Made by a program: the position numbers and the translations under genes
From: an uncultured Solobacterium sp.
GTDB taxonomy: Bacteria; Bacillota_I; Bacilli_A; Erysipelotrichales; Erysipelotrichaceae
DNA: 64,000 nt
NCBI GenBank assembly: GCA_905235315.1
Contig: CAJOLG010000001.1
Span: 5,687-69,686, forward strand
Direction: 5' to 3'
Shown: in pieces, positions 17,484 to 27,211 of the stretch
Position numbering within the stretch: position 1 is the stretch's first letter
How the letters are laid out: the number at the start of each line of letters is the position of its first letter
The notes under the pieces: model-generated
Seen by the model: only the letters and a program-made list of their open reading frames with translations
What the model was told of the DNA's origin: nothing
Database searches by the model: none

Positions 17484-17640
17484 TCAAAAAACCGGACTGC
17501 CATGCCCGATTATGACGATCTTCTCCGGCTCCGCATGGCAAAAACCCATGCGTGAGTCTCGCTATTTAAAGCAGACCAGGCGCTGTGCCAGTATGTTGAT
17601 CTGCTGCCTGAGGCCAGCTACTCCCCCACGATGTAGTCAG
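17484..17640 (-). ncRNA. yybP-ykoY (Mn2+) riboswitch upstream of mntP
   Basis: Reading leftward from 17640, the leader has the conserved aptamer pieces GGGGGAGTAGC (17620-17630 region), CAACATACTGGC and AGCGAGAC. A GCCATGC segment (plus-strand 17533-17539) can pair either with the upstream GCATGGG (17545-17551) or the downstream GCATGGC (17499-17505). The downstream part ends in CCGGA...TCCGG and six Ts (17485-17490), a terminator just before mntP. Mn2+ binding should favour read-through and expression of the exporter, as known for this class. The match is by motif order and gene context. Confidence 0.88.
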
Positions 17641-17738
17641 TTTCCCATCCGATATGGCGGTTAGTCAATCATAACCAAATCTTTTTCGTTTCCCTGCCGC
17701 AATTCGGTTTATCATAAAAGAAACGAAAGGGTTCTGTT

Positions 17739-18686
17739 ATGTTCAAAGAATATCGTTATGACGGCTCCAAGCCGCTCCGTCTCAGTAAAGTGAAAACGGA
17801 TGAGACCTCTCTCTGCAAGGAACGTGAAGAGGCAGAAGCCAAGCTTGCCAAAAACAACAAAAAAATTGATTCCCTTCAGCAGAAGCTGTACGCCGAGAAA
17901 AAAGAGGGCGTGATCTTCCTGTTCCAGGCAATGGACGCTGCGGGAAAAGACGGCACCATCCGTGCTGTGCTCCAGTGCCTCAGCCCGCACGGTGTTTATG
18001 AAGCCGCATTCAAGTCACCGACCTCCGATGAACTCGCACATGACTATCTCTGGCGGATTGCCATGATGGTCCCTGCCAAAGGTGAAATTGCGATTTTCAA
18101 CCGCAGTCAGTATGAAGATGTTCTGATCGGAAAAGTCCGCGAACTGTATAAGACACAGACGCATGCCGACCGCATCAATCCGGATCATGTGATTGAAAAC
18201 CGGTATGAGGAAATCCGGAATTTTGAAAATTACCTGTACAACAACAGTGTCCGGACCGTAAAGATCTTCCTGAACGTTTCAAAGGATGAACAGGCCCGCC
18301 GCTTCCTTTCCCGGATCCAGGAGCCGGAAAAAAACTGGAAGTTCTCGGAAGCCGACTGGAATGAGCGGAAATACTGGGATGCCTACCAGACCGCGTTTGA
18401 AGATGCGATCAACGCCACCTCCACCAAAAACTGCCCGTGGTACGTTGTGCCGGCCGATCATAAATGGTACATGCGCTATGTTGTCAGCGAAATCATCCTG
18501 TCGACGCTGAAGGATATGGATCCTCATTATCCGGCAGTCACGGAAGACCGCCTTGCGGCATTCAAAACCCTGGAGGATGAAATCCTTCAGGAACTTCCTC
18601 CCCAGAATGTAAAAGCAAGCACGATTCCGGTTTATTCCGAAGAGCCGAAGAAAAAGAAGAAGAAAAAAGAAAAGAAGGGAAAATAA
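17739..18686 (+). CDS. ppk2: Polyphosphate kinase 2 family protein
   Basis: 315 residues. Walker A-like AMDAAGKDG (64-72), and Walker B plus lid segment IFNRSQYEDVL (119-129), are the PPK2 signatures. It should move phosphate between polyphosphate and a nucleotide (AMP, ADP or other NDP). The single-domain form cannot be assigned to one class by eye. The last 15 residues are nearly all Lys and Glu (EEPKKKKKKKEKKGK). GAAAGGG precedes the ATG. It faces the ppk1 operon convergently and makes a polyphosphate gene cluster with it. Confidence 0.9.
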   Translation: MFKEYRYDGSKPLRLSKVKTDETSLCKEREEAEAKLAKNNKKIDSLQQKLYAEKKEGVIFLFQAMDAAGKDGTIRAVLQCLSPHGVYEAAFKSPTSDELAHDYLWRIAMMVPAKGEIAIFNRSQYEDVLIGKVRELYKTQTHADRINPDHVIENRYEEIRNFENYLYNNSVRTVKIFLNVSKDEQARRFLSRIQEPEKNWKFSEADWNERKYWDAYQTAFEDAINATSTKNCPWYVVPADHKWYMRYVVSEIILSTLKDMDPHYPAVTEDRLAAFKTLEDEILQELPPQNVKASTIPVYSEEPKKKKKKKEKKGK

Positions 18687-18701
18687 TCCTTCCCTTCCGT
18701 C

Positions 18702-18734
18702 AAAGGGCTGTGCAGCGCACACCCCTTTTTCTTT
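18702..18734. terminator. Terminator between ppk2 and the uridine kinase gene
   Basis: AGGGcTGTGC pairs with GCACACCCC-type sequence around a short loop and is followed by TTTTTCTTT on the plus strand. Confidence 0.7.
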
Positions 18735-18735
18735 C

Positions 18736-20394
18736 TCAGACAATGACCGAACCGCCGATAAACTCCCGGATGATGGAATTGTTCGGAATCAGGTCATCCT
18801 CTACCAGCGTCACAAAATAGGACAGCAGTTTCAGAAGGCGCTGCGCCTCCGGATATTCCGGCTGATCATCCGTGATAATCTCCAGCTGCGGCTTGGCATA
18901 CTTCTTCAGAACCGCAAGTTCATAGATGCACTGGCTGTTGAAGAACATATCCGCAAGATCGTTGTACGGGAAGATATTCGTTTCCTCCCCGCGGCTTACC
19001 TTCGGCCACATATGAATGGTCTGCGCTGCGTTGATTCCCCGGAACTGGGCATCTCTGACGATCCGCCGGAGCTTCCGGGCATCCGTTGTCGGAATCCGGT
19101 TGTAATGGTCGATATTCAGCTGGGCGAGCGGACTGATGTAGATACGGAATTTCTCACTGTCCGCAATCTGTTCCGTCAGCGCCGGATTCAGTCCGTGAAT
19201 GCCTTCGATAACGATCGGGCGTCCCGGCTCGATGGACGTGATCCGTTTGCCGAACTCCTTCATTCCGAGTTTGAAGTTGTAGGTCGGTATATCGACCGTC
19301 TTTCCGTCAATCAGTGCCTGCAGATCCCGGTTCAGAAGATCCCGGTCCAGCGCATCCAGTCCTTCGAAGTCATATTCTCCGTCCGGCCCCTTCTCCATAT
19401 CATTTCGGTCCACGAAGTAATCATCCGTTCCGAGATACAGGGGATTGAGCCCGGCAACCCTGAGCTGAATGCAGAGCCGGTTGGCGAAGGTCGTTTTGCC
19501 GGAAGAAGACGGTCCTGCGATCAGAATAATGCGTTTTCCGCTTTCCGCAATCGCATTTGCGATCTCGGTGATCTTCTTCTCATGGAGCGCTTCATTCATG
19601 AAGACAAGATCCCGCACCGTCCCGTTGAGAATACTGCGGTTCAGATCAGAAGACAGATACACACCGGTCAGTTTACACCAGCGGGACTCCTCCGAAAACG
19701 CATCATACAGCAGCTTCTGTTCCTCAAACGGCAGGATGACAGAAGGATTCGACGGATGCGGAAACCGCACGAGAATGCCATGACGGTATGCCATCACTTC
19801 AAACAGATCGATATATCCGGTATCCGGCACAAGCTCATAGGATGACATCATCATCTCGTCTTTGAGGCTGAACACATCAACGATTTGAACATCCGGCATA
19901 TTGACAAGCCGATCCAGGTCCTTGATGCGTGAATACTGTTTCATCAGCTCCCGCAGTCGCTCACGGCTGTAGGACTGCTTGGTAATCGGAAGCGCCTCGG
20001 CACTGAGTTCGCGCATCCGCGCTTCCACCGCGGCGGTAAACGTTTCCGTAACGCGGACCCCGCGCACACTGGTATGCAGACCTTTGCTGAGGGAGTTGTT
20101 GATACGGACACTCACATCCTTTCCGGCCACATCATGCACTGCCTTGATATACAGCAGTAAAAGACTGGACTGATAGCACATCAGCGCTCCCGGATCACGG
20201 ATATCGAGCAGTTCGAGTTTACTTCCGTAGGTCAGCGTCCGGCTCAGCGGCTGCACATGGCCGTCGATTCTCGCCAGTACAATCCGGTACGGATGCGTTT
20301 TCTGCATCTCATCCGCAATATCACGAATCAGAACGCTGTCCTCATATTCTCGTTTTACCGGTTCCTGTCCCTGTAAACAGATTGTCAGTTTCAT
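18736..20394 (-). CDS. Uridine kinase-like nucleoside kinase with N-terminal TGS/SAD region
   Basis: 552 residues. The first about 60 residues resemble a TGS domain, and residues about 60-240 resemble the editing-type region of threonyl-tRNA synthetase. The C-terminal half is a P-loop kinase with GPSSSGKT (294-301). This three-part architecture is common in Firmicutes and is annotated as a uridine kinase family nucleoside kinase. The role of the tRNA synthetase-like part is not known. Its start overlaps the ppk1 stop by 4 bases, which places nucleotide phosphorylation next to polyphosphate synthesis. Confidence 0.88.
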   Translation of the reverse strand: MKLTICLQGQEPVKREYEDSVLIRDIADEMQKTHPYRIVLARIDGHVQPLSRTLTYGSKLELLDIRDPGALMCYQSSLLLLYIKAVHDVAGKDVSVRINNSLSKGLHTSVRGVRVTETFTAAVEARMRELSAEALPITKQSYSRERLRELMKQYSRIKDLDRLVNMPDVQIVDVFSLKDEMMMSSYELVPDTGYIDLFEVMAYRHGILVRFPHPSNPSVILPFEEQKLLYDAFSEESRWCKLTGVYLSSDLNRSILNGTVRDLVFMNEALHEKKITEIANAIAESGKRIILIAGPSSSGKTTFANRLCIQLRVAGLNPLYLGTDDYFVDRNDMEKGPDGEYDFEGLDALDRDLLNRDLQALIDGKTVDIPTYNFKLGMKEFGKRITSIEPGRPIVIEGIHGLNPALTEQIADSEKFRIYISPLAQLNIDHYNRIPTTDARKLRRIVRDAQFRGINAAQTIHMWPKVSRGEETNIFPYNDLADMFFNSQCIYELAVLKKYAKPQLEIITDDQPEYPEAQRLLKLLSYFVTLVEDDLIPNNSIIREFIGGSVIV

Positions 20395-22682
20395 TTTTTC
20401 CTATTGCCTCCGGTTCCGGCTTTTTCCTTTGACTGCCCTTTCTTTTTGGCGTCTTTCTTTGCGCTTTTCCCGGTGCTTTTCTTTTTTCCGCCGGCTTTCT
20501 TTGCGTTGTCTTTTTTCTTCTTCCGCTTCCGGTCGCGAGTCACTTCCGGGAATTCCGGCTTATAGTCTGTTGTGAATATGATCCCCTTGTGGGCCGGACG
20601 GATCACGCCCTGGTTCACGGTTTCCGGTTCTCCTTTGGTTATCGCCATGAGAATATCCTGACACGAGTTGTCCGGCTCATCGCCGTGAATATGGTGATAC
20701 TTGCCGTCCTTGTCCATGGAACGCGCTTTGGTATTATCCGCAAAACAGAGTTCCAGATAGTGATGAATCCGGCTGCGGACCGACGCATCCATGATGGGAA
20801 CCGCGATTTCCACCCGGCGTTCCGTATTGCGGGTCATAAAATCGGCTGAAGAGATGTACAGCTTTTCATCCCTTCCGCTTCCGAACTGGTAGATCCGGGA
20901 ATGTTCCAGATACCTTCCGACAATCGAACGGACATGGATATTGTCCGTCATGCCCTTCACTTCCGGCAGAATGCAGCAGATTCCGCGTACGATTAACCGC
21001 ACGGTAACACCGGCATTGCTTGCCTCATGAAGCTTGCAGATGAGTTCTTCATCGGTGATGGAATTCAGTTTGCAGGTGATGAGACCCTTTTCTCCCTTTG
21101 CGGTTTCCCGGTCGATCAGCTGAATGAGCGTCTGCTTCATGGAAACCGGCGAAACAAGGAGATACCGGTAACTTCCGTCCAGTTTTCCGATCATCATGTT
21201 TTGGAAAAACGCAACCGTATCGCGGACAATGCCGGCGCGTGCCGTCAGATACGCAAAGTCGGTATACTGGTGTGCCGTATTTTCATTGAAGTTTCCGGTT
21301 GCGATCAATGCGACATGAGAAGTTTTGCGGTCCTGCATGCGGGTAATGAGGCATGCTTTGGAATGCACTTTGTAGTCTTCAAATCCATACATGACCGTAC
21401 ATCCGGAATCCATCAGCTTCTCGGAGTAGTCGATGTTGTTCTGTTCATCAAACCGTGCTTTCAGCTCGATCAGCACATCCACTTCCTTGCCGTTCTCTGC
21501 CGCAAGACAAAGATAGTCGACCAGCCTCGCCTTGCGGGCAAGCCGGTAAATCGTAATTTTGATGGAGATAACCGAAGGATCGGACGCCGCTTCCTTGATC
21601 AGAAGGAGGAACGGATCCATCGACTCATACGGATACGACAGCAGCACATCCTTCTTCTGTACCTGTTCAAACAGACTTCTGCTGTAGTCAAATTCCTCCG
21701 TCATCTTCGGCGTATATTTTTCATACGAAAGCCTGGCAAGCTTTTCTTCCGAAAGCAGGTCTCCGACCTGATACATGTATTTCCGGTCCAGCGGCATATT
21801 GCAGATGTAGATCATGCGTTCTTCCGCTTTGACATATTTCGAAAGATAACTGAGCATGTTTTCACTGATACTGCGGGAAGTTTCAATCCGGACCGGATTC
21901 ATCCGCTTCCGTTTCTTCAGCATCTGGGCCATCCGCTCAAGGTAATCTTCATTCTCCTCAAACGCATCATCATCGACACTGACATCCGCATTGCGGATCA
22001 CGGTAAACTTCACCCGGTCGCTGACCACAGCACCTTTGAACACGCTCTCAAGATTAGTGAGGATGATATCCTCCATATGAACGAAGCGGACAACGTCTTC
22101 CTTTTTTCCCGGCAGACGGACAATCCGGCTGAGCGAAGAAGGAATCGGGACAAGCGCAAATACATCGGCCCCGTTATATTTCATCAGGCCTGCCGCATAG
22201 ATTACGCCCGACTGTAACGCAGGAAGCGGATGCCGGCTGTCCACGATCTGGCCGCCGAGAACCGGCGCAACCACCGAACGGAAATATTTCCGGATCCACT
22301 CCTTCTCTTCCTTTGTGCATTCATCAATGGAAAGATCATGGATTCCCTCTTTCCGAAGGGCGCGCTTGAGATCGCGGAACACATCCTCTCTGCGGTCGCA
22401 GAGACGATTGGCCATCTGATAGATCCGCTTGAGCTGGCCTTCCGGGGTAAGCCCGGATTTATTGTCGACCGAATCCGGCTTAAACTTCCTCATATCCGTA
22501 ATCGAACCGACCCGCACACTGAAGAACTCATCCAGATTGGATGAGAAGATGGACACGAACTTCAGACGTTCCAGAAGCGGAACGCTGGAATCACGCGCTT
22601 CATTCAGACACCGTTCGTCAAATCGAAGCCAGGAAATCTCCCGATTCTGTGTGTATCCGTCCTTGTAAATATTCTTTATCAT
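20391..22682 (-). CDS. ppk1: Polyphosphate kinase 1
   Basis: 763 residues. It has the PPK1 N-terminal domain (ISWLRFDERCLNEA), the head domain, and two phospholipase D-like domains. ARFDEQNNI and YKVHSKACLI give the autophosphorylated His440, and EHSRIYQFG gives the second conserved His. It makes long-chain polyphosphate from ATP. The last 46 residues (about 718-763) are an added lysine-rich tail, with about half the positions Lys, ending beyond the usual PPK1 core. It is 6 bases after msrA and overlaps the kinase gene, so the three form an operon. Confidence 0.95.
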   Translation of the reverse strand: MIKNIYKDGYTQNREISWLRFDERCLNEARDSSVPLLERLKFVSIFSSNLDEFFSVRVGSITDMRKFKPDSVDNKSGLTPEGQLKRIYQMANRLCDRREDVFRDLKRALRKEGIHDLSIDECTKEEKEWIRKYFRSVVAPVLGGQIVDSRHPLPALQSGVIYAAGLMKYNGADVFALVPIPSSLSRIVRLPGKKEDVVRFVHMEDIILTNLESVFKGAVVSDRVKFTVIRNADVSVDDDAFEENEDYLERMAQMLKKRKRMNPVRIETSRSISENMLSYLSKYVKAEERMIYICNMPLDRKYMYQVGDLLSEEKLARLSYEKYTPKMTEEFDYSRSLFEQVQKKDVLLSYPYESMDPFLLLIKEAASDPSVISIKITIYRLARKARLVDYLCLAAENGKEVDVLIELKARFDEQNNIDYSEKLMDSGCTVMYGFEDYKVHSKACLITRMQDRKTSHVALIATGNFNENTAHQYTDFAYLTARAGIVRDTVAFFQNMMIGKLDGSYRYLLVSPVSMKQTLIQLIDRETAKGEKGLITCKLNSITDEELICKLHEASNAGVTVRLIVRGICCILPEVKGMTDNIHVRSIVGRYLEHSRIYQFGSGRDEKLYISSADFMTRNTERRVEIAVPIMDASVRSRIHHYLELCFADNTKARSMDKDGKYHHIHGDEPDNSCQDILMAITKGEPETVNQGVIRPAHKGIIFTTDYKPEFPEVTRDRKRKKKKDNAKKAGGKKKSTGKSAKKDAKKKGQSKEKAGTGGNRKK

Positions 22683-22687
22683 CCGAC

Positions 22688-23194
22688 TTATTCCTCCCGG
22701 TTCAGCTGTCTGACGAGTTCAAACTCTCTGTTTGTAATATGACAGTATCCGGCGGGGTTTTTCTCCAGATACTTCTGATGGTATTCTTCTGCCGGCCAGA
22801 AACACTTCAGCGGACCGATCTCGGTAAAGAAGGCGCCGTATTTCTTTTTTTCTCCTGCCGCATAGGCCGTTACCGCCGCAAGACTCTCCTCATCCGCTGT
22901 ATAGATGCCGGTCTGATACTGCGTGCCGATGTCGTGTCCCTGCCGATTCTGCAAGGTTGGGTCAATGCACAGAAAATAGGCCTTCAGAAGCGTTTCAAGC
23001 GGCAGCACTTCAGGATCATAAACGACTTTCACGGTTTCCCGGTGCCCGGTCGTATCGGTACATACCTCCTGATACGTCGGATTCTCCGTTGTGCCGTTGG
23101 CATAGCCGACGGTTGTCTCCGTCACCCCGTCAAGCTGCCGGAAGACCCGTTCCATTCCCCAAAAACAGCCTCCGGCAAAATAGATTTCTTTCAT
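22688..23194 (-). CDS. msrA: Peptide methionine sulfoxide reductase MsrA
   Basis: 168 residues from ATG 23194 (GGAG 7 bases upstream). GGCFWGMERVF carries the catalytic Cys, and the YANGTTENPTY segment and the GHRETVKVVYDP motif are intact. It reduces the S-epimer of methionine sulfoxide with thioredoxin. It is first in an operon with ppk1, which suggests a shared stress response (inference). Confidence 0.95.
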   Translation of the reverse strand: MKEIYFAGGCFWGMERVFRQLDGVTETTVGYANGTTENPTYQEVCTDTTGHRETVKVVYDPEVLPLETLLKAYFLCIDPTLQNRQGHDIGTQYQTGIYTADEESLAAVTAYAAGEKKKYGAFFTEIGPLKCFWPAEEYHQKYLEKNPAGYCHITNREFELVRQLNREE

Positions 23195-23278
23195 AATCAA
23201 CTCCGCTAAAAATAATTATAACCCCTTCAAACATTACAGGGACAAATCAAGGTCTTTTTTATTATAATATGGTCTGCT

Positions 23279-24718
23279 ATGGAATCCTTAACACTCGAAC
23301 AGGTTCTTCACTCGGATAATCCGGGTTCACTGCCGCAGCGGATGAGGGTCGTCGTTGCCCTCTCCATTCCTACAATTCTGGCAATGATCTCCGAGATCAT
23401 CATGCAGTATATTGACTCGGCAATGGTCGGTTCGCTCGGTGCCGGTGCGAGCGCCTCCATCGGGCTTGTCGCATCCACCACCTGGCTGATCGGCAATCTG
23501 ATCATGGCCTGCGCATACGGCTTTTCCGTCCAGGTCGCCCATGCGGTCGGGGCCGGCGATCATTCGCTTGCGCAGCGCATCTTCCGCCAGTCCATCCTGG
23601 CATCCCTCTGTTTCTCCCTCATTCTTCTTATCGCCGGTGTTTCCATCCGCAGTCAGCTTCCCATATGGCTTCATGGCGCACCGGAAATTCTGGCTGATGC
23701 GAGCCGCTACTTTACGATCTACGTACTGTTTCTGCCGGTCCGGCAGATGTATACTCTCTTTCTTTCCTCCCTGCAGTGCACCGGCAATATGCGGACACCG
23801 AGCATTCTCGGTATTATCTGCTGTGTCAGTGATGTCATTTTTAATTTCTTTCTCATCTTCCCCACCCGGTCGGTTTCCTTCTTCGGTGCTTCCTTTATGG
23901 TACCCGGCGCCGGACTCGGGGTTGCCGGAGCTGCGCTCGGCACCGCATGTTCCTATGTGTTTTCCGGTATCCTGCTGGCCTATGCGGTAGGCGTGAAATC
24001 TCCGATTCTCCGGTTTTCCGGCCGGGCATCCTGGCGGATCGAACCGGAAGTTATGAAACAGGCGCTCCGGATTTCGGTTCCGATGGCCCTGGAACACTCT
24101 GCACTTACCATTGCGCAGATCGTCTGCACCCGCATTGTCGCACCGCTCGGCATGATACCGCTTGCGGCGAATTCCTTTGCCGTAACGGCAGAAGCCTTCT
24201 GTTATATGCCCGGATACGGTATCGGGGCAGCCGCCACCACACTGGTCGGCCAGTCGATCGGCGCAGGACGCCGTGATCTCGCAAAGAGTTTTGCCTGGCT
24301 TGCGACCGGACTCGGAGTCGGTCTGATGACCGTGGGCGGAATCTTAATGTATTTCCTCTGTCCGTATGTATTCGCCTTCCTGACGCCGGTAAAAGAAGTG
24401 CAGGAGTTAGGCGTTCAGGTACTGCGCATTGAACTGCTTGCGGAGCCTCTCTTTGCGGCCAGCATTGTCTGCACCGGTGCCCTTCGCGGAGCGGGTGATA
24501 CACTTGCCCCGGCAATTCTCAATCTCGTCAGTATGTGGGGTGTCCGCATTTCCATCGCCCTTCTGCTTGTCGGGCGGCTCGGGCTTCCCGGAGTCTGGAC
24601 TGCCATGTGCATCGAACTGAATGTCCGGGGAATCCTCTTCCTGATCCGCCTTGCCCGCGGAAAATGGCTGGAAGAAGCGTTTGCGCGCAAAACGCATCAG
24701 CCGGAAGCCGGCGTATAA
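23279..24718 (+). CDS. MATE family efflux transporter
   Basis: 479 residues with twelve hydrophobic helices in two homologous halves. It is a MATE-type Na+ or H+ coupled exporter of cationic compounds; the substrate is unknown. TATAAT ends 10 bases before the ATG and there is no ribosome binding site, so the leader is 3-4 bases at most. It converges on tex and shares a terminator with it. Confidence 0.93.
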   Translation: MESLTLEQVLHSDNPGSLPQRMRVVVALSIPTILAMISEIIMQYIDSAMVGSLGAGASASIGLVASTTWLIGNLIMACAYGFSVQVAHAVGAGDHSLAQRIFRQSILASLCFSLILLIAGVSIRSQLPIWLHGAPEILADASRYFTIYVLFLPVRQMYTLFLSSLQCTGNMRTPSILGIICCVSDVIFNFFLIFPTRSVSFFGASFMVPGAGLGVAGAALGTACSYVFSGILLAYAVGVKSPILRFSGRASWRIEPEVMKQALRISVPMALEHSALTIAQIVCTRIVAPLGMIPLAANSFAVTAEAFCYMPGYGIGAAATTLVGQSIGAGRRDLAKSFAWLATGLGVGLMTVGGILMYFLCPYVFAFLTPVKEVQELGVQVLRIELLAEPLFAASIVCTGALRGAGDTLAPAILNLVSMWGVRISIALLLVGRLGLPGVWTAMCIELNVRGILFLIRLARGKWLEEAFARKTHQPEAGV

Positions 24719-24765
24719 AAAAATCCGGACGGTACTTCCGTACAGCTTCCGGATTTTTTTCTTCA
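24717..24765. terminator. Bidirectional terminator
   Basis: AAAAATCCGGA and TCCGGATTTTTTT pair around an inner CGGTAC...GTAC segment. It serves the MATE gene and tex. Confidence 0.9.
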
Positions 24766-24776
24766 GGTTTTGAATT

Positions 24777-27068
24777 CTAATTTTTCCCGAACCGGGCCAG
24801 CAGATGTGCAGTCGCATCTTCCATGGTTACCGGTTTTTTCTCTTCCTGCGGTCTGCGGTCACGGCTGTTTCTGTTTTTCCCGCGGCGGTCACTGCGGTTG
24901 CGCCGGTTGGCAGCCATCATTGCGTCACGCTCTTCCAGTTTTTCTTTCGGAAGAAGACTGAGCGCAACCCGGCCCTTCACCTCATCCACATCCAGTACAT
25001 AGACGGTGATGATGTCGCCGACCGAAAGAACTTCACTCGGATGATTGATGCGCTTCATGGACATATGCGTAATATGCACAAGTCCGTCTTCATGAAGTCC
25101 GATATCCACAAACGCACCGAAGTCGACAACATTCCGCACGGTTCCGCTCATCTGATCCCCGGGCTTGAGATCGGAGAGTTCCAGCACGTCACTGCGGAGA
25201 ACCGCCGTTTCAAACTGATCACGGTAGTCGCGCAGCGGAGCCCGGATCGCATCTTCAATATCCTTGAGCGTATACGCATCGATACCGAGATCCTTCACTG
25301 CTTCCTCCGGGAACTGCGCATCCGGTGTGCCGAGCGTTGTAATACCGCAGGCAGCCATCACCTTTCTGGCAGCGTCATAGCTTTCCGGATGGATGTTGGT
25401 CTCATCCAGCGGTTCCTCTCCGTCAATGATGCGCAGGAATCCGGCACACTGTGTATATGCCTTGGGGCCGAGCTTTTTGACGTTGAGCAGCTGCTTACGG
25501 TTTGTGAAGCGGCCGTTTTCATCACGGTATTTGACGATTTCCTTCGCAATTCCGGCATTCAGACCGGAGATATGCGTCAGCAGCTGGGAACTTGCGGTAT
25601 TGAGGTCTGCGCCGACCCGGTTGACCACTTTCATGATCGCTTCATCAAGCCGTTCGTTCAGAGCCTTTTCCGGCAGGTCGTGCTGGTACTGGCCGACACC
25701 GATGGATTTCGGATCGATTTTGATCAGCTCAGGGAGCGGGTCGAGCAGGCGGCGGCCGATGGAAACCGCACTGCGGAGTTCAACCGCAAGATCCGGGAAT
25801 TCCTGGCGTGCCTCTTCCTGTGCCGACCATACGGATGCGCCGGCTTCCGAGACAATCGCATACTGCACATCGAGGTTGTTGTCACGGATCAGATCCGCAA
25901 TCAGCTTCTCGCTTTCACGGGATGCCGTGCCGTTTCCGATGGCGACAATCTGAACCCCGTACTTTTTGATCAGCATCAGCACCTTCTGGCGTGCTGCGTC
26001 AATGATCTCTCCCTTGCGGTCAAACGGATAGACTTTGTCCACCGTCAGCATCTTTCCGGTATCATCCAGAACCGCAAGCTTACAGCCATTGGCGTATCCC
26101 GGGTCAAACCCAAGGACAATGCGGCCCTTCAGAGGCGGCTGACTGAGCAGTTTCTCAAGGTTCATGGAGAACACTTCAATCGAACTCGTATGCGCCCTGT
26201 CAGAGAGATCGGAACGAATCTCGTTTTCGATCGAAGGGAACAGCAGACGCTCACAGCCATCGGTAATCGCCTGTCTCAGTTCTTCGGAAACGATGGTGGA
26301 AGCACCATGCACATAAGCGCGGTACGCTTCGTCTTCAAGATGCTCGGAATCGTAGGAGAATGATACGGTAATGACCTTTTCTTTCTCCGCACGGTCGATT
26401 GCCATTACCCGGTGATTTGCGATCTGGGAGATCTTCTCACTGCGTTCGTAGTACATTTCATAGACATGTTTCGGATCTTCCGCATCTTTCTTTTTCTTTG
26501 TCGTGATGACGCCGGTCTTCATGATCGTATCCTTGAAGGACCAGCGGAGTTTGGCGTTGTCCGAAACATTCTCGGCGATGATATCCTTCGCACCCTGAAT
26601 CGCATCGGCTGCGGTTTTGACATCGTCGTTAAGATACTTCTCCGCTTCCGCATTCAGGTCACCCTCGGACGGAAGTCCCAGCATCCAGTCGGCCAGCGGC
26701 TGCAGGCCGTTTTTAATGGCGACTGCGGCACGGGTCTTCTTTTTCTGCTTGTACGGCTTGTAAAGATCCTCAACCTCCGACAGCTTTTTGCAGGCAAGAA
26801 TGGAATCCCGAATCTCATCCGTCAGTTTGCCCTGCTGTTCGATCAGGCCGAGCACCGCTTCCTTGCGCTCTTTCAGATTGACTTCATATTTGTGCTTTTT
26901 CTCGATAAACAGGATCTGTTCTTCATCGAGGCCTTTGGTCTGATCCTTGCGGTACCGCGCAATAAACGGAACCGTCGCCCCTTCTTCGAGAAGATTCAGG
27001 GTAACCTGAACCTGAGCCTGGGAGATTTTCAGCTCTTCGGCAATTGACTTGATAATTTCTTCATCCAT
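24777..27068 (-). CDS. tex: RNA-binding transcription accessory protein Tex
   Basis: 763 residues with the Tex layout: helical N-terminus, YqgF-like nuclease fold (VLGFDPGYANGCKLAVLD), helix-hairpin-helix repeats (NTASSQLLTHISGLNAGIAKEIV) and an S1 domain (GTVRNVVDFGAFVDIG). The C-terminal tail is rich in Arg and Asn (RRNRSDRRGKNRNSRDRR), adding nucleic-acid binding. It links to RNA polymerase and the ribosome in transcription and stress tolerance. Single-gene transcript. Confidence 0.95.
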   Translation of the reverse strand: MDEEIIKSIAEELKISQAQVQVTLNLLEEGATVPFIARYRKDQTKGLDEEQILFIEKKHKYEVNLKERKEAVLGLIEQQGKLTDEIRDSILACKKLSEVEDLYKPYKQKKKTRAAVAIKNGLQPLADWMLGLPSEGDLNAEAEKYLNDDVKTAADAIQGAKDIIAENVSDNAKLRWSFKDTIMKTGVITTKKKKDAEDPKHVYEMYYERSEKISQIANHRVMAIDRAEKEKVITVSFSYDSEHLEDEAYRAYVHGASTIVSEELRQAITDGCERLLFPSIENEIRSDLSDRAHTSSIEVFSMNLEKLLSQPPLKGRIVLGFDPGYANGCKLAVLDDTGKMLTVDKVYPFDRKGEIIDAARQKVLMLIKKYGVQIVAIGNGTASRESEKLIADLIRDNNLDVQYAIVSEAGASVWSAQEEARQEFPDLAVELRSAVSIGRRLLDPLPELIKIDPKSIGVGQYQHDLPEKALNERLDEAIMKVVNRVGADLNTASSQLLTHISGLNAGIAKEIVKYRDENGRFTNRKQLLNVKKLGPKAYTQCAGFLRIIDGEEPLDETNIHPESYDAARKVMAACGITTLGTPDAQFPEEAVKDLGIDAYTLKDIEDAIRAPLRDYRDQFETAVLRSDVLELSDLKPGDQMSGTVRNVVDFGAFVDIGLHEDGLVHITHMSMKRINHPSEVLSVGDIITVYVLDVDEVKGRVALSLLPKEKLEERDAMMAANRRNRSDRRGKNRNSRDRRPQEEKKPVTMEDATAHLLARFGKN

Positions 27069-27211
27069 ACACTTTTCAAATCCTTTCGTGCCTGTCTATC
27101 TTATCATGAACCTCAGATATGTCATGTCTTGACCTTTCAGACTGTATGTATATTAGCAGAAAAGCGGCATATGGAATGTATATTTCGCGTTCAATGTGCT
27201 AGGATTCTCAC

